This document shows positions 39,372 through 48,297 of a DNA stretch of 64,000 bases, piece after piece. The first letter of the stretch is position 1; the number at the start of each line of letters is the position of its first letter. Source of the stretch: Salipaludibacillus agaradhaerens (lineage in GTDB: Bacteria > Bacillota > Bacilli > Bacillales > Salisediminibacteriaceae); NCBI RefSeq assembly GCF_002019735.1, contig NZ_KV917378.1, positions 2,878,869-2,942,868 on the forward strand. Direction: 5' to 3'. The notes beneath the pieces were generated by a model. The model was given only the letters and a program-made list of their open reading frames with translations. It was not told the origin of the DNA and did no database searches. Both the position numbers and the translations under genes were made by a program.

Positions 39372-39840
39372 AAATATTCACTTTATGGTTCTAAGGGTAA
39401 CGGTTTGGCTACTGTATTGTATATTAATACGTTAGTGCTGCTTTTTTATAAGTTATATGATTATAAAAACCATCATTTAGATATATCATAGAGAACCGTA
39501 CCACAAATAGAGGCAAAAAAGTTGTGAATAAGATGATATTTTTTCCTATTTTCTAAGTCGTTTTTCGTCTTAGACATTTTCTTTAAGGGTAAAATATTAA
39601 CACTTATATGAATAGAGAGGCTTCTTATTGGTTTTTAAAACTGATGAGTGCCACTTTTTTTATGAGTTAAATTCTATCACAATAGGAACATATTAGAGGT
39701 CTACTAGCAATGCGAAACTAGTTCCCAGTGATCAGACAGGTTTTCTCGTTTAATTATCCAAATAAAGCGCTCAATAATTAACATTTTTAGCAAGATTATA
39801 AGTATAATCGTAGTAGGTTTTTGAATAGAGGTGGACAATA
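39372..39840. other. Spacer with att-like copy 2
   Basis: AT-rich, no gene. The sequence GAGAACCGTACCACAAATAG at 39491-39510 repeats the end of rlmH. The promoter of the two-component/ABC module should lie near 39.75-39.83 kb. Confidence 0.5.
39491..39510 (+). repeat. rlmH 3'-end-like sequence, att-like copy 2
   Basis: GAGAACCGTACCACAAATAG matches the rlmH terminus at 16 of 20 positions and still reads R-E-P-Y-H-K-stop in frame, although no rlmH gene surrounds it. Confidence 0.6.
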
Positions 39841-40539
39841 ATGGCACATGCAGTATTGTTAGTTGAAGATGATATAGAGATTAGTGAGATGGTGAAAACT
39901 CATATGATGAAGGAAGGCTTCAAAATTATTCAAGCATATGATGGTGAATCTGCACTTCAATCTTTTTCAAATGGGGCAATTGATTTGATTATACTTGATT
40001 TAATGCTTCCGAAGGCCAATGGTATGGATTTCTTACAAGTAGTAAGAAAACAAAGCACTATTCCGGTCTTAATCATGTCGGCAAAAGATAGTGAGGCAGA
40101 TAAAGCGATAGGTCTTGGGTTAGGAGCGGATGATTATATTACGAAGCCGTTCTCTATGGTTGAATTGACAGCTAGAGTAAAGGCGGCTATTCGCCGAGCT
40201 ACAAATTACTCAAAATCTGTTGAGAAAGATGTAAAAACAATTATTCATATCGGTCAACTAACTATTGACCTAGAAAACTATTTAGTTACAAAAGAAAATA
40301 AGGAAATCAAGCTAACCTCGAAGGAGTTTCAAATTCTAAAGATGTTTATGTGTTCACCAAATCGTGTGTTTACAAAGGCGCAAATTTATCAATCTGTTTG
40401 GCATGAAGACTATTATGGGGATGAGAATGTAATTAATGTACACATGAGACGGCTAAGAGAAAAGATTGAAGATGATCCTTCTCATCCAAAGTACATTAAA
40501 ACAATATGGGGTATTGGCTATAAGCTTGGAGAATTTTAA
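39841..40539 (+). CDS. OmpR-family response regulator
   Basis: Response regulator of 232 aa. Receiver with D10/D11 and phosphoacceptor D53 (I-L-D-L-M-L-P), T-K-P-F lysine, and a winged helix ending T-I-W-G-I-G-Y-K-L-G. The kinase gene begins 2 nt after the stop and an ABC transporter follows. That gene order is typical of modules protecting against peptide antibiotics, so the regulator probably controls the transporter. Confidence 0.92.
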   Translation: MAHAVLLVEDDIEISEMVKTHMMKEGFKIIQAYDGESALQSFSNGAIDLIILDLMLPKANGMDFLQVVRKQSTIPVLIMSAKDSEADKAIGLGLGADDYITKPFSMVELTARVKAAIRRATNYSKSVEKDVKTIIHIGQLTIDLENYLVTKENKEIKLTSKEFQILKMFMCSPNRVFTKAQIYQSVWHEDYYGDENVINVHMRRLREKIEDDPSHPKYIKTIWGIGYKLGEF

Positions 40540-40540
40540 T

Positions 40541-41476
40541 ATGACTATTTTATTGGTTTCCATTATTTTTATTTTACTTACAGTTGTCTTATTACAGGTG
40601 AAAGTTGCTCGAAAAAAACAAGCTCAGCTTCAATATGTTCAAGAGAAACTAAAACAAATCCTTACAGAAAAAACAGATGAGAAGCTCATTTTACAAACAG
40701 ATGATATCACTTTGAAGCTTCTATTAATTGAGATGAATCGTCTATTGGAATACAACCAAAAGGTTGTTGCTAAATATAACAGAATGGAAATAGCTAAGCG
40801 AAAAATGCTGTCAAATATATCGCATGATTTAAAGACGCCTCTAACTGTTGTGTTGGGCTGTATGGAGATTATACTGGGAGATGCAAACCTATCAGAAAAA
40901 GAAAGAAAAGCTCATCTTGAAAAAGTATATCGTAAATCTCAGGAAGTGTTAGATTTAATTAATAAATTTTTTGATTTAGTAAAATTAGAATCAGGTGATC
41001 AGGACATGCCCTTACTTCGCCTTGATGTAAACGAACTTTGCAGAAATAACATATTATCATTTTATGATATTTTAACATCAAAAGGGTTTGATGTAGATAT
41101 TTCTATACCTGAACAATCCCTTTACATATTTGCCAATGAAATGGCGCTTAACAGAATCTTACAGAATCTTATTTCAAATGCAATTCGATATGGGAGTGAT
41201 GGTAACATCATTGGTATCGAAGTTCGGTATGATGAGGAAGCCCTCTTCATTGACATTTGGGATCAAGGAAAAGGTATTCAAGCGATCGATAAGGATCAAG
41301 TATTTGAAAGAATGTTTACTCTTGAGGACTCTCGAAATAAACAGTACCAAGGGAGCGGTTTAGGATTGACCATTACTAAAAGATTAGTAGAAGAAATGGG
41401 AGGTGAAATTTCACTTTCCAGCATTCCATTTGAGAAAACAACATTCACGATCCAATTTAGACGAGTTAAATATTAA
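40541..41476 (+). CDS. Sensor histidine kinase with a single TM helix
   Basis: Kinase of 311 aa with one N-terminal membrane segment (3-20) and no extracellular domain. A coiled linker is followed by HisKA with H95 in S-N-I-S-H-D-L-K-T-P, then HATPase with D-Q-G-K-G-I and G-S-G-L-G-L-T. Lack of a sensor domain suggests detection within the membrane or through the transporter. Start at 40541, directly after the regulator gene. Confidence 0.9.
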   Translation: MTILLVSIIFILLTVVLLQVKVARKKQAQLQYVQEKLKQILTEKTDEKLILQTDDITLKLLLIEMNRLLEYNQKVVAKYNRMEIAKRKMLSNISHDLKTPLTVVLGCMEIILGDANLSEKERKAHLEKVYRKSQEVLDLINKFFDLVKLESGDQDMPLLRLDVNELCRNNILSFYDILTSKGFDVDISIPEQSLYIFANEMALNRILQNLISNAIRYGSDGNIIGIEVRYDEEALFIDIWDQGKGIQAIDKDQVFERMFTLEDSRNKQYQGSGLGLTITKRLVEEMGGEISLSSIPFEKTTFTIQFRRVKY

Positions 41477-41576
41477 CTAAAATAAATTAAAGTAAGAAAC
41501 AAGTAAGAATTAATTAATAAAAATGAAAGTTCTCCTCGGTAATATGAAGATAAGAAAAATAGAGAGGAGTTTTAAG

Positions 41577-42500
41577 GTGCCATACATTTTACAAACCCAC
41601 CACTTAACAAAAGCATTTCAAGGTAAGGAAGTCGTATCAAATGTCAATATGAATGTAAAAAGAGGAGAAATTTACGGGTTTCTTGGTCCAAATGGAGCAG
41701 GGAAAACAACGATTATGAAAATGCTTATGAATTTAGTAAAGCCTACAAGTGGAGAAATAAATATGTTTGGTCAGCGAGTAACAAATCAATCGTATGAGTT
41801 ATTGAAACGAATTGGTTGTATTATTGAGTATCCCGTATTTTACGATAAGCTTACCGCAAAAGAGAATTTAGATTTACATTGTGAATATATGGGCTATTAC
41901 GATAAAAAAGCAATTGATCAAGCTTTAGATTTAGTGAATTTAAAAAACATTGATAATAAAGCAGTAAGAGATTTTTCTCTCGGAATGAAGCAGAGGTTAG
42001 GGGTTGCTCGAGCAATTATCACAAAGCCTGAACTACTCATACTAGACGAGCCTATAAATGGACTAGATCCTGTTGGAATCAAGGGGTTACGGAGCCTATT
42101 TCAAATGCTATCAAAAGAATACGGGATAACGTTGCTTGTATCAAGTCATATCCTAGGAGAAATAGAATTGATTGCTGATACTGTTGGTGTTATTAGTGAG
42201 GGGCAATTAGTTGAAGAAGTATCAATGAAAAACATTAAAGAGAAAAATACAAATTATATTGAGATCAGTACGAACGATAGTAAAAAAGCTGCTCTTGTTC
42301 TAGAGGATTCTTTGAATATCTCAAACTACAAAATTATTGACCAATCAATAATTAGAATATATGAGTCACATATTTCTCAGAATGAAGTTTCAAAATCATT
42401 GATTTTGCAGGACCTCTTCATTAACTCGATCAATGTCAAAAAGTATTCCTTAGAAGACTACTTTGTAGCCTTAATTAATGGCGGTGACAAAAATGCTTAA
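41577..42500 (+). CDS. ABC transporter ATP-binding protein (BcrA-like)
   Basis: ATPase of 307 aa. Walker A GPNGAGKT (37-44), signature L-G-M-K-Q (135-139) and Walker B L-L-I-L-D-E-P are intact; an extra C-terminal domain of about 90 aa is typical of BcrA/lantibiotic-protection ATPases. GTG start at 41577, 7 nt after AGGAG. Works with the permease encoded next. Confidence 0.9.
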   Translation: MPYILQTHHLTKAFQGKEVVSNVNMNVKRGEIYGFLGPNGAGKTTIMKMLMNLVKPTSGEINMFGQRVTNQSYELLKRIGCIIEYPVFYDKLTAKENLDLHCEYMGYYDKKAIDQALDLVNLKNIDNKAVRDFSLGMKQRLGVARAIITKPELLILDEPINGLDPVGIKGLRSLFQMLSKEYGITLLVSSHILGEIELIADTVGVISEGQLVEEVSMKNIKEKNTNYIEISTNDSKKAALVLEDSLNISNYKIIDQSIIRIYESHISQNEVSKSLILQDLFINSINVKKYSLEDYFVALINGGDKNA

Positions 42501-43185
42501 ATTAATCTGTTTAGAAATGAAAAAGCATAAAATGTTTGGATATATCAAAGCTGCGTTTATCGCAAATATAATTATGATTTTATTAGCGTGTATTATACCC
42601 ATTATAGAAAGAATGGAAGGCGAAGAGTATTTTATAAATTTCGAAATGATGTTTATGATGATCAATACGATGGTAAGAGGAACATTTATTATTTTTTCTG
42701 GGGTACTCATTGCGAAGTTGATAATTGATGAATATAAGAAAAAAACGATGCAACTCTTGTTCATGTATCCCCAAAAGAGGCATAAGTTTATCCTTGCAAA
42801 GCTTCTCATCGTCTCACTCTTTACATTCTTGTCCGTTGTTTTATCTAACTTTATTGTTAGTGCTGCTTTTTACGGAATTAATTCAATTGCTCATTTAATC
42901 ACAGATCAATTAACGTTGGAGATTATTTTGGAGCAAGCAATAACGGTATTGTTTAGTGCAGTATCTTTAGCAGGAATCGGTTTAATCCCACTATACTTCG
43001 GTATGATTAAAAAGTCTGTGTCGGTAACAATTGTATCAGCAATATTATTATTTAGTGTAATAGGATCCAACTTTGCAGGGTTTTCTTTATTTAATGTTGT
43101 AGCAATTCCAGTCACTCTTTCAGCCATTGGATTTATTATCGCCTATCTGTCTTTTAGGAACATAGAAAATGTAGATGTTCTTTAA
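42493..43185 (+). CDS. ABC-2 family transporter permease
   Basis: Membrane protein of 230 aa with six hydrophobic segments, of the kind paired with BcrA-type ATPases. ATG 42493 overlaps the ATPase gene by 8 nt and follows GGCGGTG; an ATG at 42478 is also in frame. Together with the ATPase it probably exports or expels a membrane-active peptide; the ligand is unknown. Confidence 0.85.
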   Translation: MLKLICLEMKKHKMFGYIKAAFIANIIMILLACIIPIIERMEGEEYFINFEMMFMMINTMVRGTFIIFSGVLIAKLIIDEYKKKTMQLLFMYPQKRHKFILAKLLIVSLFTFLSVVLSNFIVSAAFYGINSIAHLITDQLTLEIILEQAITVLFSAVSLAGIGLIPLYFGMIKKSVSVTIVSAILLFSVIGSNFAGFSLFNVVAIPVTLSAIGFIIAYLSFRNIENVDVL

Positions 43186-43605
43186 ATTTATTCTAGTGCC
43201 GTTTTTCATAGAGTATTTATTGCATGATTATTTCTATGCTCTGTTTCAGAATAGCCTTTACTCAGGTACGATGATGATGGCCTGGCTATGGCAATTGTGT
43301 TTACAACTCCTTATTACTTCATTGCGTTGAAATCATATGATTTATCTTAGAGTAATGTTTGTGTTAAGCGTTTTTTGAAAAGATATTTGGAAGTGGATTG
43401 TTGTATGACAATCTTATTAATCGTTGTAAGTATTGCTATAGTTGATCTGATGGACATAGTAAATAGTAGTTGGGAAAGCGAAAAAAACAAGTCGTTACAA
43501 CAGAATAAGACATGGTTAACTACCCTTATCGGTTTTGTGTCGGATGGGAGGTTTATTAGTTCGAAAGACCACTTCTACCTATAGTGGTCTTTTTCTGAAG
43601 GTAAA
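43186..43605. other. Degraded spacer after the ABC module
   Basis: Remnants only. The frame 43270-43350 reads like the C-terminus of a membrane protein (G-L-A-M-A-I-V-F-T-T-P-Y-Y-F). A 69-codon frame ends at 43584 with a hydrophobic start (M-T-I-L-L-I-V-V-S-I-A) but no RBS. Neither is a convincing gene. Confidence 0.4.
43564..43594. terminator. Bidirectional terminator
   Basis: AAAGACCACT / AGTGGTCTTT (10 bp, 8-nt loop) followed by TTT, between the convergent remnants. Confidence 0.75.
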
Positions 43606-43968
43606 TTAATAGTTAGACTTGTAATCTCTAAACGTCTCTCCTCTCCATAAAATGGTGATAGCGATAATAAATCCACCAATAGAAAAAGACAGAATGACTA
43701 ATTGAATATCAAATCCTCTAGAAACGAGTAAAGTTACACTTGCATAGGCAAGTGGATCAAACCCGTTCATGGCTAAAAAGACAATACTCATGACCCTCCC
43801 CATAATCCTGGGATCCGTATCTTCTTGTGCTGAAGTGAAAAATGGGATGAATACAAATGTCATGGTAAATCCAATTAAGAACGCTAACGCTGTTAAAACA
43901 TACAAATTAGGAATTTGACTAAAAGTGATAGTTACGATTAATGTTGCAATTAAGCCTGCAATCGTCAT
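43606..43968 (-). pseudogene. C-terminal fragment of an MFS transporter
   Basis: 120 codons with three to four membrane helices and the MFS-type loop E-D-T-D-P-R-I-M-G-R-V-M-S. A complete transporter has about 400 residues; the upstream frame is closed by a stop two codons before the first ATG. The N-terminal two thirds are lost. Confidence 0.7.
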
Positions 43969-44039
43969 AGACAGTTAAGCAAATTCTCTTACATTAAAAA
44001 ACACTGAGATGAACTGGTAGTGTCGAGACGAAACCTTCA

Positions 44040-44952
44040 TCAGGAATAGTTCTCCATCATTTGATATAAGTAATTTCGAAATTCTTCAACATAGGTTTTA
44101 GGCTCTACAACTTTAAGGTGAGTGCCGAAGCTTGCTAAAAATTGAAATCCCGAATGGTTTTGAGGGACATAAATGGTTGCTAATAAAGATCCAGAACTAT
44201 GGTTTTCAATACTCCTTCGACCATACCTTTCGACGATTTGATCTCTTATGCTAGATGATATCCATGCCTTAATCGCCACTAGTTGTGGCAGATAACTGGC
44301 TTCATGCCCTTGCCCTGACCAATCGTCTCTAGGATGAAATGCACGTTCCTCCACAGTAATATGGTCGATCCGAGATAATTTGAATGTACGATATTCCTGT
44401 CGATTTAAACAGAATCCTTTCAAGTACCAACTTGATTCGCTAAAATGCAGCTCATAGGGCTCGATCATCCTATTCGTTTCAGCCCCATCTTTATCTGTAT
44501 AATCAAACGAAATCAGCTTTTTCTTTAAAATGGATTCTTGACATGCCTTTAAGGTTTCAAGAATCTCGGACCGACCTTCCCAATCATAAAACGACATTTG
44601 AATGGAGCGATTCAGAGACAATGGACTGACCATTGCCTCTATTTTATTTATAGTTCTTTCAACTTCATCAGTAAGGAGGATTTGTTCCAATCCGCCGAGC
44701 GCAGTTAATATATTCTCTAAATCGGAGTTGCTTAAAAGACGTTTATCCACCTTGTACTCATCCATTATACGATAGCCGCCTTTGACCCCATTAACAGAGT
44801 AGATGGGGATGTTCGATAAGCTCAATGTTTCCATATCGCGAAGGATCGTCCTTTTGGAAACATTGAATAGTTGTGAGAATTCCTTTGCAGATACAACCTC
44901 TTTTTTTTAGCAATATCATGATAATCGAAATGAGTCTCTCTATTTTGGTCAT
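44040..44952 (-). pseudogene. HTH-WYL (YafY-type) regulator with a frameshift in an A8 run
   Basis: The main frame (264 codons) has a WYL domain with the signature S-S-W-Y-L-K-G-F-C-L-N-R-Q-E-Y-R-T-F-K-L. It lacks the N-terminal winged helix. This is present in another frame: ATG at 44952 after GAGG, M-T-K-I-E-R-L-I-S-I-I-M-I-L-L-K-K, and after the shift E-V-V-S-A-K-E-F-S-Q-L-F-N-V-S-K. The frames join at a run of eight A (plus-strand T8, 44901-44908), where seven would restore the gene. Either a decayed gene, a sequencing error, or slippage-dependent expression. Confidence 0.75.
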
Positions 44953-45050
44953 AATTTACCTCTTTGTCTACATGATTTCAGAACGGTGACAATCAGATGT
45001 CACCTTTTTTCTATTATACTACACGTATCACAAGAAGGAGGTTATGCTTG

Positions 45051-45521
45051 ATGGATGCTATTGCGTATTTGAATTTTGATGGGGTTGCCGAACAAGCGAT
45101 TGAATTTTATTCGGAAGCTCTTCAGGCAACTGAAGTAAAAAAGGTGAATTATAAGGACTTTCCTCAAGATCCAAGCTACCTACTGCCCGAAAATGAATTG
45201 AATATGATTATGGAGTCTTCGATCGAATTCGCGGATGGGAAAATCATGATGTCGGATTTGCTGACTTCCATGAGGAACGTAACAGGTGAGTTAGTGAAAG
45301 GAAACAACGTATGGATTAGTTTAGTCAATCTGGATAAACAAAAATTGGAGAGGTACTTTAATAAACTGTCGGTTGATGGCCATGTAATTATGCCATTATC
45401 CAATACTCCCTGGTCCTCCTGCTTTGGAATGCTGGTGGATAGATTTGGGGTTGGCTGGAAGTTCAATTGTGATGCCGATATGTTTCTTGATCAAGTGATT
45501 TCCAACAGGCATGGAAATTGA
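45051..45521 (+). CDS. VOC family (PhnB-like) protein
   Basis: Protein of 156 aa of the vicinal-oxygen-chelate fold, PhnB/3-demethylubiquinone-9-methyltransferase-like subgroup: Y-L-N-F-D-G near the N-terminus, G-K-I-M-M-S-D in the middle and W-S-S-C-F-G-M-L-V-D-R-F-G near the end. Function unknown; relatives include bleomycin- and glyoxalase-like proteins. Start after GAAGGAGG. Overlaps the next gene by 11 nt. Confidence 0.85.
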   Translation: MDAIAYLNFDGVAEQAIEFYSEALQATEVKKVNYKDFPQDPSYLLPENELNMIMESSIEFADGKIMMSDLLTSMRNVTGELVKGNNVWISLVNLDKQKLERYFNKLSVDGHVIMPLSNTPWSSCFGMLVDRFGVGWKFNCDADMFLDQVISNRHGN

Positions 45522-46083
45522 AAAGTTGCTGCCAGCCAAGTCGAAAAAAGATCTTAGGATTTGGCTGCAGGAAAATGCTAAGATTGAAAGGTCATGCTGG
45601 GTCTTGGTTTGTATGAGGCCAATTCCCGAGGAGAGGGTGTTATATTTGGACGCTGTCGAGGAAGCACTGTGCTTTGGATGGATCGATGGCGTTAAAAAGA
45701 AAATGTCTGAAACAGAGTTGGCTCAGAGGCTTTCTCCTAGGAGCAAAAAGAGTGCATGGACGGAATTGAACAAAGAACGTGTCCGCCGTCTTGAAAAATT
45801 AGGATTGATGACAGATGAAGGAAGGAGGGTTTTGCCTGATTTGGATCCGCGATCATTTAGAATAGATGAAGTGATCGAGCAGCAGATAAAAGAGGATCAG
45901 CGAGTACATGATCATTTCAGGGCGTTTCCGAATCTTTATAAAAGGGTTCGGATCGACACGATACAAAGCGCAAAGAATCAACCGGAATTGTTTAGGAGTA
46001 GATTAGACAAATTCATAACGAACACAAGAGAAAATAAAATGTACGGTCAATGGAATGATTTTGGACGTTTGCTCGATTATTAA
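45511..46083 (+). CDS. YdeI/OmpD-associated family protein
   Basis: Protein of 190 aa with the family core E-A-L-C-F-G-W-I-D-G-V-K-K and L-S-P-R-S-K-K-S-A-W-T-E-L-N. Some family members are annotated as bacteriocin-protection proteins, but the mechanism is not established. Translationally coupled to the VOC gene; the pair lies just left of the third att-like sequence. Confidence 0.85.
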   Translation: MEIEKLLPAKSKKDLRIWLQENAKIERSCWVLVCMRPIPEERVLYLDAVEEALCFGWIDGVKKKMSETELAQRLSPRSKKSAWTELNKERVRRLEKLGLMTDEGRRVLPDLDPRSFRIDEVIEQQIKEDQRVHDHFRAFPNLYKRVRIDTIQSAKNQPELFRSRLDKFITNTRENKMYGQWNDFGRLLDY

Positions 46084-46213
46084 GATGTTTAAGGGGGGAA
46101 GCTGAGTTTGACAAATTTATGTGAGGACCCTTTCTACTCCACATAAGTCATTGTCAAAAAAATAATATTCAAATAAGCATTTGGCAGCCCTCTGGCCGCT
46201 ATTCCCGGTTATG

Positions 46214-46233
46214 GAGAACCTTATCGCAAATAG
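46214..46233 (+). repeat. rlmH 3'-end-like sequence, att-like copy 3
   Basis: GAGAACCTTATCGCAAATAG matches copy 2 at 17 of 20 positions and reads G-E-P-Y-R-K-stop in frame. Confidence 0.5.
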
Positions 46234-46324
46234 TGATAAAGAAGAGAGTCGGCATTGTGTTCGATAATCAGTGCTTAGATAAGTTATTTCCTAACATAAA
46301 ATAAGCAACATGAGAAGATTAAAA

Positions 46325-46370
46325 GATGCTAAAAGCCTCTGGTAAACACCAAAGGCTTTTAGCATCATTT
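46325..46370 (-). terminator. Terminator of the DJ-1/PfpI gene
   Basis: GATGCTAAAAGCCTCTGG pairs with CCAAAGGCTTTTAGCATC (one mismatch) around a 6-nt loop; A-rich upstream and T-rich downstream, so it can act in both directions. Confidence 0.8.
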
Positions 46371-46373
46371 TAA

Positions 46374-46892
46374 TTAGTTTATTGCATCAACTAGTGCTTT
46401 TCCAAATTCCTCAGCGCCATCTGGTCCGTCACCTGTGATAACATCACTATGTGCAATAACATGTTTCTCAACATACTTTACATTGTTTTCTTTCAATTGG
46501 TTTTTTTGTACATCAACAGGGTAGCAAGTTGCTTCTCTATCTTTAAGTAACCCAGCTTTCACAACAGAGACTGAACCAGCACAAATTCCAGCAACAAGCA
46601 TTTTATCATTGTGTGCTTTCTTTAAATACGTGGATAATTCATCGTTACCCCATAGATGATCAATGGTACCAGAACCACCAATGACAGAAATAACGTCAAA
46701 GTCGGTTGCTGGAGTGTTGGAGAAGACCTTTTCGGAAATTGCTTTTCCTTCAAAATCACCAATAACCTCTCCAGTTTTTGTGCTTGCAATTGTTACTTCA
46801 ACTCCTGCTTTTTCAAGTGCCTCTTTTGGTTTAAATAATTCATCTTCATTAAACCTGTCGGGTGGTATGATTAAAAGTGCTTTTTTACTCAT
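46374..46892 (-). CDS. DJ-1/PfpI family protein
   Basis: Class I glutamine-amidotransferase-like protein of 172 aa. The nucleophile elbow A-G-I-C-A-G-S carries C104, and E/H partners are in the usual places. Members act as glyoxalases, deglycases or chaperones against reactive carbonyls. Divergent from an HxlR-type regulator that very likely controls it. Confidence 0.9.
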   Translation of the reverse strand: MSKKALLIIPPDRFNEDELFKPKEALEKAGVEVTIASTKTGEVIGDFEGKAISEKVFSNTPATDFDVISVIGGSGTIDHLWGNDELSTYLKKAHNDKMLVAGICAGSVSVVKAGLLKDREATCYPVDVQKNQLKENNVKYVEKHVIAHSDVITGDGPDGAEEFGKALVDAIN

Positions 46893-46950
46893 GATTGTTA
46901 TTCCTCCTAAAATAGTTTATCTTTAATTCACACATTAATATTACAACCTG

Positions 46951-47006
46951 ATAGTTACCCTGAGAAGAATGCACTTTTTTGTAACAGAGTAACTTTAAAG
47001 TAACTA
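46951..47006. promoter_or_regulatory. Operator-like repeats between DJ-1/PfpI and hxlR-type genes
   Basis: AGTAACT occurs twice as a direct repeat (46988-46994 and 46999-47005), with its inverse in ATAGTTAC at 46951-46958. These lie in the shared divergent promoter region and are candidate sites for the adjacent regulator. Confidence 0.5.
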
Positions 47007-47027
47007 TATGAAAGGAAGGCAGAAAAT

Positions 47028-47408
47028 ATGTCGGATACACTAAGAGAGGAAATTAAGGAGAAGATAATAAATGGAAATTACAACTGTGAAAAAGAACTTA
47101 CTTTATCGATTATTAGTGGGAAGTGGAAAGTTGTAATTCTATGGCATTTAGGTGTTGAAGGACCGCACCGCTTTACTGAATTGCAAAGATTATTTCCAAA
47201 AATATCCCATAAAATATTGACGAATCAATTAAAAGAATTAGTGGAAGATGGCATTGTGCATCGGGAGGTTTACCCAGAGGTCCCGCCTAGAGTGGAATAT
47301 TCAATGACTGGGTTGGGAATGACATTACTTCCAATTGTGGAAATGATGTATGATTGGGGAAAAAAACGAATAGAAGAAATCAAAAGAGAAATAGAGAAAG
47401 TGAATTAA
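47028..47408 (+). CDS. HxlR/DUF24-family transcriptional regulator
   Basis: Winged-helix regulator of 126 aa. C20 immediately before [14 protein letters not shown] corresponds to the redox/electrophile-sensing cysteine of YodB and HypR; the rest ([22 protein letters not shown]) is standard. Start follows AAAGGAAGG. Confidence 0.92.
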   Translation: MSDTLREEIKEKIINGNYNCEKELTLSIISGKWKVVILWHLGVEGPHRFTELQRLFPKISHKILTNQLKELVEDGIVHREVYPEVPPRVEYSMTGLGMTLLPIVEMMYDWGKKRIEEIKREIEKVN

Positions 47409-47545
47409 AGGGTGAACTTAAAAAATCAGGGACTATCAGGAGAGACCAGAAAGCTGAAACTGCATGGAAAAGAGAGGTTGGGAATGTCATAATCACATGA
47501 GTGGTCTCCTTATAATCGTCCTAATAGACATAAGCCAGTGGACCA

Positions 47546-47590
47546 TAAAAGCTCCTAACCATCCAACCCTGAACGGTAGAAGCTTTTTTT
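47546..47590 (+). terminator. Likely terminator downstream of the hxlR-type gene
   Basis: AAAAGCT pairs with AAGCTTTT around a loop with further CC/GG pairing, followed by eight T. It lies inside the 5' part of a longer open frame, which argues against that frame being one gene. Confidence 0.5.
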
Positions 47591-47631
47591 TATTAAACTC
47601 AATCAGCATTAGGGCGGCAAACCCAGTAAAC

Positions 47632-47850
47632 GAAATGTTTTCCGATGCTTTAGAAGAAACACAAATTGCTTTAGTGATTGCTATGGGAGGTACAAAAGAG
47701 TATTGGGGATACATGGAATTTTACTTTTTTGGGTCTTTTTATGGTTTTAAGGAAGGTGCAATCAATCGTGAAGAGTTGTTAGAAAGAGCACAAGAAGCTA
47801 TTGAGGAAGATTTAAAAGGCGAGATACCAACCAACGTTGTGAAAGGTTAA
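47632..47850 (+). CDS. Unidentified acidic protein or fragment
   Basis: A 72-codon frame from ATG 47632 (M-F-S-D-A-L-E-E-T-Q), with G-T-K-E-Y-W-G-Y-M-E-F-Y-F-F-G-S-F-Y-G-F and an acidic amphipathic C-terminus. It looks like a genuine folded domain, possibly the C-terminal part of an immunity-type protein, but no family is recognised and there is no RBS. The frame extends upstream through a terminator-like hairpin. Confidence 0.35.
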   Translation, partial: EMFSDALEETQIALVIAMGGTKEYWGYMEFYFFGSFYGFKEGAINREELLERAQEAIEEDLKGEIPTNVVKG

Positions 47851-48084
47851 AACCTCATGTTGTTATCTGGTGTTCTCTGCAGAAGCTCTTCGAGATGAAA
47901 GGAGATTTTATATCACCTCGCAATACTATTATATAAAACGTATAATAATAGAATCTCGTTGATTTTAGTATGATTACATTTATCAAGGCTGTAGATGCTA
48001 TTGACTTTATAGGCTAATTAAATCATAACTACATTTAAGTTAATAAATAGAAATTGGGTGAAACGCTTTAAAGGAGATGAAATT

Positions 48085-48255
48085 ATGAAATATATTGTTA
48101 TAATATTAGGCTTATTTTTATTAGTAACATCTTTATACGGTTTAGCTACCGATAGTACTATGCCTGATTGGATCAATTATATTAACGTAGGAATTATTAT
48201 TTTACTCCTAGTACATATATTTATAAAAATACCAACTAATAAAACTACTAAATAA
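48085..48255 (+). CDS. Small membrane protein, two TM helices
   Basis: Protein of 56 aa with hydrophobic segments at about 2-20 and 31-48 separated by a short polar loop and ending in a Lys-rich tail. ATG 48085 follows AAAGGAGATG; nine upstream codons are excluded. Followed by its own terminator. Function unknown. Confidence 0.65.
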   Translation: MKYIVIILGLFLLVTSLYGLATDSTMPDWINYINVGIIILLLVHIFIKIPTNKTTK

Positions 48256-48259
48256 CAAA

Positions 48260-48297
48260 GCGTACTTCCTTAAAACAGAAGTACGCCTTGTTTTATT
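48260..48297 (+). terminator. Terminator after the small membrane protein gene
   Basis: GCGTACTTC / GAAGTACGC (9 bp, 9-nt loop), followed by CTTGTTTTATTT. Confidence 0.8.

Noticed and set aside
47464-47631. N-terminal extension of the acidic 72-codon frame
   Set aside because: It would be read through a hairpin with eight T that most likely terminates the hxlR-type gene, and it has no protein-like character.
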